DNA of 37,771 nucleotides, taken from assembly GCA_002420235.1 (NCBI GenBank), contig DIHQ01000021.1, positions 8,580 to 46,350 of the forward strand. Reading direction: 5' to 3'. Below, one piece after another: positions 31,406 through 37,771 of the stretch (its first letter is position 1; each line of letters starts with the position of its first letter). A program made the translations under genes and the position numbers. The notes beneath the pieces were generated by a model that was given only the letters and a program-made list of their open reading frames with translations, searched no databases and was not told where the DNA came from. Origin of the DNA: Flavobacteriales bacterium UBA5692. GTDB lineage: Bacteria > Bacteroidota > Bacteroidia > Flavobacteriales_D > Sanyastnellaceae.

Positions 31406-31442
31406 TTTAGCCACAGGGTGTCGATTTGTGATAGTCAAAAAA

Positions 31443-32747
31443 TCAACCCCCAAAGTCATCAAAGCTTACGTTTTCTGGTGGAACACCCCAATCGTCGCAC
31501 ATCTTTAAGACCGCCTGGTTCATCAGCGGTGGCCCGCAGAAGTAAAATTCAATATCTTCTGGAGTATCGTGGTGCGATAATTGGTGCTCAATGACAGCGT
31601 TGTGAACGAACCCGAGGAATCCATCACCTTCGTCGCCGATATCTTTTTTTACCTTCCAGTTGTCTTCTTCAGCAGGTTCTGAAAGGACCACATGAAAGTC
31701 AAAATTCGGGAAATCAGTCGCAATCTTATTGAAATCGTCCAAGTAGAATAACTCACGCTTTGAACGACCTCCGTACCAAAAGGTAACCTTACGTTTGGTC
31801 TTTACGGTATGAAACAGATGAAACAAATGAGATCGCATCGGAGCCATACCAGCTCCACCGCCAATGTATACCATTTCCGCCTCTGTTTCTTTGATAAAAA
31901 ACTCCCCATATGGTCCTGATATGGTCACCTTGTCACCTGGCTTTTGAGCAAATACGTATGACGAACAAATCCCCGGATTGACCTGCATCCAGGCATTCCG
32001 GGCACGGTCCCAAGGCGGCGTAGCGATGCGGATATTCAACATCACAATGTTGCCTTCTGCGGGGTGGTTGGCCATGGAGTAAGCACGGACAATCGACTCA
32101 TCGTTCGTCATCTTCAAATCCCATAAGCCAAACTTATCCCACTCACTTTGGAAAGTTTCCGGGTTTTGATGATGGTCAGGGTGCGCTGTAACATCGATGT
32201 CACTATATGACACCACAGTCTCCGGCACATCCACTTGAATGTATCCACCGGCTTCAAAGTCCAGGGTGTCGCCTTCTGGTAGGCGAACAACAAACTCCTT
32301 GATGAATGACGCCACATTGTAATTCGAGACCACCTCACATTCCCACTTTTTGATGCCAAATACTTCTTCCGGGACTTGAATTTCCATGTCCTCCTTCACC
32401 TTTACTTGACAGCCCAATCGCCAATGGTCAGCAATTTCCTTGCGAGAAAAATGTGGTTCCTCTGTCGGTAATATGGACCCCCCTCCTTCGTTCACTTGGC
32501 ATCGGCACTGTACACAAGTCCCGCCACCACCACACGCCGAAGGCAAAAACAAGCCGTTGTTGCCGAGCGTCGCAAGCAACGTACTTCCGCCGTCTACCTC
32601 AAGCGTTTGTTCTCCATTGATTACAATGGTCACTTTGCCACTAGGCGAAAGTTTTGCTTTCGCAAACAAAAGCAATCCCACCAGCAAAAGGATGACGATC
32701 AGAAAGAATACAATAGTCAGAACAATAGTTGTTTTCATCTCAATCAT
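31443..32747 (-). CDS. nqrF: Na+-NQR subunit F (NADH dehydrogenase subunit)
   Basis: A 434-residue subunit that takes electrons from NADH. Order: one N-terminal transmembrane helix (about 8-28), a plant-type ferredoxin domain with [2Fe-2S] ligands C72, C78, C81 (ACGGGGTCVQC) and C113, then a ferredoxin-reductase module with FAD-binding RAYSMAN, the NADH-binding YIGGGAGMAPMRS and YFCGPPLMNQ, ending DDFGG. Slightly longer than the V. cholerae subunit (408), mostly through an insertion around DVTAHPDHHQNPETF, a feature I expect in Bacteroidota versions. Its ATG overlaps the nqrE stop as ATGA (32744-32747). ATG codons exist at 32747 and 32738; the first matches the overlap. Confidence 0.96.
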   Translation of the reverse strand: MIEMKTTIVLTIVFFLIVILLLVGLLLFAKAKLSPSGKVTIVINGEQTLEVDGGSTLLATLGNNGLFLPSACGGGGTCVQCRCQVNEGGGSILPTEEPHFSRKEIADHWRLGCQVKVKEDMEIQVPEEVFGIKKWECEVVSNYNVASFIKEFVVRLPEGDTLDFEAGGYIQVDVPETVVSYSDIDVTAHPDHHQNPETFQSEWDKFGLWDLKMTNDESIVRAYSMANHPAEGNIVMLNIRIATPPWDRARNAWMQVNPGICSSYVFAQKPGDKVTISGPYGEFFIKETEAEMVYIGGGAGMAPMRSHLFHLFHTVKTKRKVTFWYGGRSKRELFYLDDFNKIATDFPNFDFHVVLSEPAEEDNWKVKKDIGDEGDGFLGFVHNAVIEHQLSHHDTPEDIEFYFCGPPLMNQAVLKMCDDWGVPPENVSFDDFGG

Positions 32748-33358
32748 ATTTCAATTCCCATAAAACTCATGAACGCGATGCCCATGAGTCCGGTGATGAT
32801 AAAAGTGATGCCCAAGCCTTTCAACGGATCAGGAACGTGAGAATATCGGATTTTTTCTCGAATTGCAGCAATTGCCACGATAGCAAGCCACCACCCCACG
32901 CCTGAACCCAGGCCGAAGATTGTGGCTTCACCAATGCTCGGATATTGGCGATCCTGCATGAACAGCGCACCTCCGAGGATAGAGCAATTCACCGCAATCA
33001 AGGGCAAGAAAATGCCTAAGGCGCCATACAGTGCTGGGGCAAATTTTTCAACAATCATCTCCACCAATTGCACCATTGAAGCAATGACAGCGATGAACAT
33101 AATGAAACTTAAAAAGCTCAAGTCAACTTCTGCATAAGCTGGGTTTATCCAAGCCAATGCACCTTCTTCCAGCACATAGTTTTCCAGCAGGTAATTGATG
33201 GGAACGGTGATACCCAAAACAAAAATTACCGCAAGACCTAGACCGTTCGCTGTCTTGACTGTCTTGGAAACTGCGAGGTAAGAACACATGCCTAGGAAAT
33301 AGGCAAAAATCATATTTTCTATGAAGATACCCTTCACAAATATGCTGAGGTATTCCAT
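32744..33358 (-). CDS. nqrE: Na+-NQR subunit E
   Basis: A 204-residue polytopic membrane subunit with about six helices. Together with NqrD it holds an iron-sulfur cluster in the middle of the membrane. The two ligand cysteines are visible as C25 (LGMCSYLAVS) and C125 (AVNCSILGG), in the positions expected from the family's inverted-repeat design. The opening MEYLSIFVKGIFIENMIFAY is typical. Start overlaps the nqrD stop by one base (TAATG) and the end overlaps nqrF by four. Confidence 0.96.
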   Translation of the reverse strand: MEYLSIFVKGIFIENMIFAYFLGMCSYLAVSKTVKTANGLGLAVIFVLGITVPINYLLENYVLEEGALAWINPAYAEVDLSFLSFIMFIAVIASMVQLVEMIVEKFAPALYGALGIFLPLIAVNCSILGGALFMQDRQYPSIGEATIFGLGSGVGWWLAIVAIAAIREKIRYSHVPDPLKGLGITFIITGLMGIAFMSFMGIEI

Positions 33359-34050
33359 TAGTTCTCTTCGATTAGGGATTGGTTACGGCTGCGTTGAATC
33401 CAGATGATGACACCAACTGTGATCAAAGCCATAGGCGGCAGGATCATCAAGTTATTGTTCTCGTAAAAACCACCTTCACTCATGAACCATTCCGCTGGTA
33501 AAAACTTAACTTGACCCATTCCAGGTAGTGAAATTGCTCCACTGCCGAAGACCTCTCTAATAATTGAAACGGCAAGTAAAATCCACGCATACCCCATTGC
33601 ATTTCCAATGGCGTCCAAAAACGAGGGTCCCGGCTTATTGCCCAAAGCAAAAGCCTCCAGGCGACCCATTATGATGCAATTCGTAATAATCAAACCAACA
33701 AAAACAGAAAGCTTCTCCGATATATCCGGCTGAAAGGCTTTCAGCACTTGATCTACAATGATTACGAGTGAAGCTACAACGACGAGCTGAACAATAATTC
33801 TGATGCGGTCGGGAATCATATTCCGAAGTAGAGAAACAATTACGTTGCCTCCTATCATCACAAACAAAACAGAAAGGCTCATTATGACTGCCTGTTGCAG
33901 TTGTACAGTAATGGCCAATGCAGAGCAAATACCTAATACCTGCACCGTAATCGGATTGGAATCATCCAACGGATCGATAAGGAGCTTTCTGTTCTTTTTG
34001 GAAAACAGAGAATCTTTCTTAGCCGTTGCGGCTGCTGTTTCAGCACTCAT
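33358..34050 (-). CDS. nqrD: Na+-NQR subunit D
   Basis: A 230-residue membrane subunit paralogous to NqrE. Cluster cysteines are C42 (LGICSALAI) and C125 (ITNCIIMGR). FGSGAISLPG and the C-terminal QRSRNQSLIEEN tail follow. It is about 20 residues longer than V. cholerae NqrD (210) because of a polar, Ala/Lys-rich N-terminal extension (residues 1-25). Its ATG overlaps the nqrC stop as ATGA (34047-34050), indicating coupled translation. Confidence 0.96.
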   Translation of the reverse strand: MSAETAAATAKKDSLFSKKNRKLLIDPLDDSNPITVQVLGICSALAITVQLQQAVIMSLSVLFVMIGGNVIVSLLRNMIPDRIRIIVQLVVVASLVIIVDQVLKAFQPDISEKLSVFVGLIITNCIIMGRLEAFALGNKPGPSFLDAIGNAMGYAWILLAVSIIREVFGSGAISLPGMGQVKFLPAEWFMSEGGFYENNNLMILPPMALITVGVIIWIQRSRNQSLIEEN

Positions 34051-34847
34051 ATTCGTGCTTGAGTTTGTGATTCGAAATAACGGAGATAAACTTTCAATGT
34101 TCGATTGATCATTTCATCAACACCTTTTGAGGTGATGGTTCCACCAGTAATGCCGTCTACACTGTTCTCATCAGTAAGTGCGCCGCCTTTGAGAACACTG
34201 AATAGCGCTGAACCCCCCACGTCCAGTTTCTTCCCCTTGAATTTATCTGTAAAGAATGATTCTTTGATTTCGGCCCCTAAACCCGGCGTCTCGGTCTTGT
34301 GATCAAAATTGGCACCAAAAATGGTAGTCATATCCTCTTCCAATGCAACATATCCCCATATGGGACCCCACAGTCCCGATCCGACAACTGGGATGACGAA
34401 AAGGTTTTGATTAGCGTCATTTACGCATCGAAACAAAGGAAATGTAAGATCTGCATCCGCCAAAGACTTCGCCATTGCCAATTCATCTCCATCTGCAGCC
34501 TTCACCGCGGACTTAATGGATGCTCGGTAGTCCTTTTTAACATCGATGCTAAACGGGTCTGATTTGTCTTTCGGATTGACTGCATCTGATATGGCCGACA
34601 CCAGTCGCCCTTCGAGGTCGATTGCAACACGTTCTACAACGTATTCAGCGAACAAATCATTGGCATTACTTCGGTCCGCAGAGACTCCAATTGCACGCAG
34701 AATATCCATCATTTTTTTGTCAGCAGCATTCGCATCCTGTCTATCCTTTAGGGACAACGCAGTAAAGGCAAGCGACGTTCCGACTACCACAACCATGGCA
34801 ATGGAAAAAATAAAAGTATAACCGGTACTGTTCTTATCGATAGCCAT
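34047..34847 (-). CDS. nqrC: Na+-NQR subunit C (covalent FMN subunit)
   Basis: A 266-residue subunit with one N-terminal helix (about 10-32) and a periplasmic FMN-binding domain. The ApbE flavinylation site is DGITGGTITS, with T237 as the FMN-carrying threonine; the usual motif is D-x-x-[ST]-G-A-T, so Gly236 replaces the common alanine. GSGLWGPIWGYVALEED and TPGLGAEI are standard NqrC/RnfG segments. Length is near that of V. cholerae NqrC (257). It is 11 bp after nqrB, the largest gap inside the nqrA-F run. Confidence 0.96.
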   Translation of the reverse strand: MAIDKNSTGYTFIFSIAMVVVVGTSLAFTALSLKDRQDANAADKKMMDILRAIGVSADRSNANDLFAEYVVERVAIDLEGRLVSAISDAVNPKDKSDPFSIDVKKDYRASIKSAVKAADGDELAMAKSLADADLTFPLFRCVNDANQNLFVIPVVGSGLWGPIWGYVALEEDMTTIFGANFDHKTETPGLGAEIKESFFTDKFKGKKLDVGGSALFSVLKGGALTDENSVDGITGGTITSKGVDEMINRTLKVYLRYFESQTQARI

Positions 34848-34858
34848 AATTGCAGGGT

Positions 34859-36109
34859 TTATGCAGGCGCACTTTGAGCAGCCAATGCACGCTTTTCGCG
34901 CTTGCCAATATTGGCTTCAATAACGTAGTGATCAATCAAGGGGGCCATAACATTCATGAAAAGGATGGCCATCATGACACCTTCAGGGTAAGCCGGATTG
35001 AATACACGTATCATGATGCTTAAAAAACCCCCAAAGAAACCATAAATCCATTTGCCCCGTTCCGTTTGGGCGGCGCTCACCGGATCCGTAGCCATAAAGA
35101 CCATACCGAACATGAATCCACCCATAACCACTTGGTGGATGGCAGGAAGTGTCATGTATGCGTTTAAACCGAGGAGGTTGAATAGGAATCCCATAACCAG
35201 ACCTCCGGCTAGAAATGACGACATGATTTTCCAGCTACCAATGCCAGTCCAAATAAGGAGGGCAGCACCTAAAAGGATGGCAAGTGCAGACGTTTCACCA
35301 ATTGACCCAGGAATTAAACCCAGCAGGGAATTGGAGAAGCTGAACATGCCCTGTGCTCCGAACATAGACATTACCCCGGTAACCGCAGGTTCGTCCAATC
35401 CCTTACCAACGGTTGATGCCAAATACCCGAGCGCAGTAGCACCTGTGTAGCCATCTGCCAATAAGCCCGCTTCGGCTGATGCTTTCACTTGGTGAATCCA
35501 AATTTCACCTGAAAGTTGCTTGGGATAAGCAAAAAAGAGAAATGCCCGTGCGGTCAGTGCCACATTGAGGATATTCATACCGGTGCCGCCAAACACTTCT
35601 TTCGCGATGATCACAGCAAAGGCCACAGCCAACGCAACCATCCAAAGTGGACAATCAACTGGCATAATTAGGGGAATCAACATTCCCGATACGAGATAGC
35701 CCTCATTGATGCTGTGTCCGCGCATCCCGGCGAATAGGAATTCAATGCCGAGACCAACTCCATAACTAACGACCACCAGTGGCAGAACTTTCACCGCACC
35801 TATAAATAGTTTGTCCCAAAGCGCGGTCATCATCGGATCGGTGGGTGCAATTTCCCCTATGGAAAGCAAATATTGATGTCCTTGGTTCCACGTGCCAAAC
35901 ATCAAGGCTGGAATCAAAGCCAAAATCACCATGAACATCGTACGCTTTAAGTCCACACCATCGCGGATGTGAGTGCCGTTTTTGGTCGCGTGTCCCGGCG
36001 TAAAAGCAAACGTCTCGAGCGAATCGTAGACCACCCATAACTTGCTCAGCTTTCCACCCTCAGCAAAATGCGGTCGGATCGTATCCAGTAAGTTGTGTAC
36101 TGCTTTCAT
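34859..36109 (-). CDS. nqrB: Na+-NQR subunit B (covalent FMN, sodium channel subunit)
   Basis: A 416-residue polytopic subunit (about ten helices), the same size as V. cholerae NqrB (415), which carries riboflavin/FMN and forms the main sodium path. The flavinylation motif is DGYTGATALG with T225 as the modified residue, an exact D-x-x-T-G-A-T. Family segments GHSINEGYLVSGMLIPLIMP, KEVFGGTGMNILNVALTARAF and FMATDPVSAAQTERGKW are intact. One base separates its start from the nqrA stop. Confidence 0.97.
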   Translation of the reverse strand: MKAVHNLLDTIRPHFAEGGKLSKLWVVYDSLETFAFTPGHATKNGTHIRDGVDLKRTMFMVILALIPALMFGTWNQGHQYLLSIGEIAPTDPMMTALWDKLFIGAVKVLPLVVVSYGVGLGIEFLFAGMRGHSINEGYLVSGMLIPLIMPVDCPLWMVALAVAFAVIIAKEVFGGTGMNILNVALTARAFLFFAYPKQLSGEIWIHQVKASAEAGLLADGYTGATALGYLASTVGKGLDEPAVTGVMSMFGAQGMFSFSNSLLGLIPGSIGETSALAILLGAALLIWTGIGSWKIMSSFLAGGLVMGFLFNLLGLNAYMTLPAIHQVVMGGFMFGMVFMATDPVSAAQTERGKWIYGFFGGFLSIMIRVFNPAYPEGVMMAILFMNVMAPLIDHYVIEANIGKREKRALAAQSAPA

Positions 36110-36110
36110 T

Positions 36111-37466
36111 CTATCCCAATTCTTTCTTCATCATGTCCAAGCCGCTCCGAATGATTGACTGCACCGCGATTTTCGAAGTGCAGGCATATTCACAGAGCGC
36201 AAAGTCTTCCGGAGCCACCTCGTAAATACCTAATTTTTCCATGGCATCGATGTCATTTGCCAAAATGCTCTTCAATAACTGTACCGGGAAAATATCAAAC
36301 GGGAATACAGGCTCATATTGCCCTGTAACTACGAAGGCGCGCTCTTCCCCATTATTGCAAGTATCCATAATGAACTCCTTCGATTTTGGCAATAACCACG
36401 TAGGGTAGCTTTTCGACAAGGAGAACTTATCGAAACCCATACCGAGCCATCCGTCCGTTAATAAGAATTTTGGTTTGTTGCCCTCAGGGAGAAGGCAGAC
36501 TTGGTGATGTAGCCCTCCGAGGAATCCATTATTGGACGTTCGGTCACCAGTCAGCGGATTCCCTGAAATAATTCGTACATCCTCATCATTAACGCTTCCT
36601 ACGAGGGATGAAATTGCGGAACCAAGTAAAGTCTGGATATGACGTGGCTCCTCACACTCCGAGCCCCCTAATGCGATTGTGCGCTTTGCGCAATACGCTC
36701 CTGAAGTTAGAGTTTCACCTAAGTTAGCCACATCTTCGGCGTGCATAGTCCAAGCCACTTCGCCTTTGTTTATTGGACAGGTGTGATGAATCTGAACCCC
36801 GACATTTCCAGTGGGATGAGGCCCATCAAAAACGTATCTATCTATTCCGTCGATGGCATTGTAGAATGATTGTCCTGCTCGTAATCCCAATTGTACGTTT
36901 GAGCCATTGGCGAGCTTCCGCAGGGTGTGAATACCCGTCTGGAATGCCGCTTCACGTCCCGCCAAAACAACTTCCATATCCGCAGCAAGAGGAGCACTAT
37001 CAAACCCGCTTACGTGAATGCTCCTCGGGACATCGCTTGGATTTGCGATGGTGGCGAACGGTCGCTGCTCAATGAGAGCAAAAAATCCACGCTCAGCAAT
37101 TGCAGAAACCAAGGTTTGGCGATCCTCCGCTTCAGGATCAATAGGCGCGAACGCTTGTGACTCATTTTTGCCATCAGATTCTACAACAACGGCCAGGATC
37201 CGCCGTTTTTCTCCGCGTAATACTTGACTGACAACTCCACTCACAGGTGATAAAAACTTGACCTCGGTATTTTCCTTACTGTGAAACAGAGGAGACCCCG
37301 CTTTTACATGGACGCCCTCTTTCACTTCAAGCTTTGGTACAATGCCGAGGTAATTAGGGGGTTGCACCGCGAAAAATGTAGCAAACGGTGCACGGTCAAC
37401 CAGAGGTGATGGGCGACCTTTCAGCCTTATATCAGCTCCTTTTTTTATTCGTATAGTGCGGGTCAT
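36111..37466 (-). CDS. nqrA: Na+-NQR subunit A
   Basis: A 451-residue peripheral cytoplasmic subunit (V. cholerae NqrA is 446) that heads the operon and contributes to quinone interaction. It opens TRTIRIKKGADIRLKGRP, followed by the barrel-sandwich (biotinyl-lipoyl-like) segment KLEVKEGVHVKAGSPLFHSKEN and VKFLSPVSGVVSQVLRGEKR. The ends GNPLTGDRTSNNGFLGGLHHQVCLLPEG and SIIRSGLDMMKKELG are typical. A GTG at 37469 precedes the ATG at 37466; I take the ATG. The seven genes nqrA to apbE are closely packed and should form one transcript. The complex oxidises NADH, reduces quinone and pumps Na+, fitting a marine life style. Confidence 0.96.
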   Translation of the reverse strand: MTRTIRIKKGADIRLKGRPSPLVDRAPFATFFAVQPPNYLGIVPKLEVKEGVHVKAGSPLFHSKENTEVKFLSPVSGVVSQVLRGEKRRILAVVVESDGKNESQAFAPIDPEAEDRQTLVSAIAERGFFALIEQRPFATIANPSDVPRSIHVSGFDSAPLAADMEVVLAGREAAFQTGIHTLRKLANGSNVQLGLRAGQSFYNAIDGIDRYVFDGPHPTGNVGVQIHHTCPINKGEVAWTMHAEDVANLGETLTSGAYCAKRTIALGGSECEEPRHIQTLLGSAISSLVGSVNDEDVRIISGNPLTGDRTSNNGFLGGLHHQVCLLPEGNKPKFLLTDGWLGMGFDKFSLSKSYPTWLLPKSKEFIMDTCNNGEERAFVVTGQYEPVFPFDIFPVQLLKSILANDIDAMEKLGIYEVAPEDFALCEYACTSKIAVQSIIRSGLDMMKKELG

Positions 37467-37494
37467 CACTGACGAAGGTTTACTTTTCGGAATA

Positions 37495-37502
37495 CAAAGT
37501 TA
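37495..37502 (-). promoter_or_regulatory. -7 element of the nqr operon
   Basis: Read on the minus strand, TAACTTTG matches TAnnTTTG exactly, 28 bases before the nqrA ATG at 37466. No -33 TTG at the usual distance. It is the most conventionally spaced of the exact -7 matches in the window. Confidence 0.45.
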
Positions 37503-37549
37503 GCTCGCGTGAGCATTTCGCTGGCCTTTTCAGACAAAAAATACGAAGG

Positions 37550-37771
37550 ATGTTTTCGAACAACTTAACCTGTACAACCTTTTACCTTCAAAAGTCCATC
37601 AGTGGCATGTTTTTGACCTTCATTTGCATCGCCATGCTCGCAACCGTTTGCACCAATGCAAACAGCCAAAGCAACCTTTATCCTATCCAGCTTTCTGCGG
37701 GCAGCATTCACACCATTCAATTGCACCCCGTAGGCCAACCCGCTACTCATCCTTTTATTCCATTGGAGGGT
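37550..37771 (+). CDS. Probable type IX secretion plug protein (DUF5103), N-terminal fragment cut by window edge
   Basis: An open frame runs to the right edge without a stop. From ATG 37550 it encodes 74 residues: a basic-then-hydrophobic signal peptide (FLTFICIAMLATVCTNANSQ), then SNLYPIQLSAGSIHTIQLHP and GQPATHPFIPLEG. The segment IHTIQLHPVGQPATHPFIPL resembles the N-terminal strand of DUF5103/T9SS plug proteins, which typically read IKTVQLYPEG..LSYPVI. In other Flavobacteriales, DUF5103 genes are, to my recollection, often next to nqrA, which supports the call. The ATG at 37607 is an alternative start but would give a signal peptide without a positive charge. The plug closes the SprA translocon channel in type IX secretion. 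Only 55-74 residues are visible, so the family call is tentative. Confidence 0.55.
   Translation, partial: MFSNNLTCTTFYLQKSISGMFLTFICIAMLATVCTNANSQSNLYPIQLSAGSIHTIQLHPVGQPATHPFIPLEG

Noticed and set aside
3561..31421. The 13-base string agccacagggtgt-like sequence found near 3560 and near 31410
   Set aside because: A repeat of 12-13 bases is expected by chance somewhere in 37 kb, and the flanks are unrelated.

Overview
The window looks like chromosomal DNA of a member of the Bacteroidota, most likely a marine-type Flavobacteriales. Evidence: several gene starts are preceded by the Bacteroidota -7 promoter element TAnnTTTG; the gene set includes a CtlX-type citrulline hydrolase, a PagL-like acyloxyacyl hydrolase, a DUF493 protein, a full Na+-NQR operon and, cut by the right edge, what looks like a type IX secretion plug protein; and two secreted proteins carry GCTDxxACNYxxxAxxDDGSC repeats. 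By eye GC content is mid-range and even. I see no insertion sequence, phage, CRISPR array, rRNA or tRNA, and no gene-free stretch longer than about 160 bases.

Layout. 1-1978: a glycosyltransferase cut by the left edge and an overlapping 2-oxoglutarate/iron oxygenase. 2087-3559: a periplasmic HtrA/Deg protease. 3626-8705: a tight same-strand run of a LON-domain protein, an unknown exported protein, an arginine deiminase-like enzyme, CtlX and arginyl-tRNA synthetase. The two guanidino/ureido enzymes suggest arginine -> citrulline -> ornithine conversion beside the enzyme that charges tRNA with arginine. 8708-9410 (minus): a small membrane protein and a DUF493 protein. 9568-18705 (minus): one giant secreted mosaic protein of about 3,045 residues.

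18861-23094 (plus): ffh, folD, ribD and a DMT-family permease, closely packed housekeeping genes. 23102-25480 (minus): an exported M1 metallopeptidase. 25533-27115 (minus): mazG, translationally coupled to a head-GIN-like lipoprotein. 27151-28230 (plus): the PagL-like protein. 28231-30012 (minus): a secreted beta-helix protein with the same C-terminal architecture as the giant protein. 30106-30318 (plus): a four-cysteine membrane protein that resembles the NQR maturation factor NqrM. 30329-37466 (minus): nqrABCDEF-apbE, the sodium-pumping NADH:quinone reductase with its flavin transferase. 37550-end (plus): the N-terminus of the probable T9SS plug protein.

The most unusual content is the giant protein: five copies of one unrecognised module (A), three of another (B) and about twelve HYR-like domains, two of which are split at the same position by unrelated insertions. 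Its cysteine-bracketed, single-motif dockerin-like C-terminus is shared with the beta-helix protein and may be a surface-sorting or anchoring tag. Second are the candidate NqrM, the arginine/citrulline/ArgS cluster, and -7 elements lying so close to start codons that several mRNAs may be nearly leaderless.
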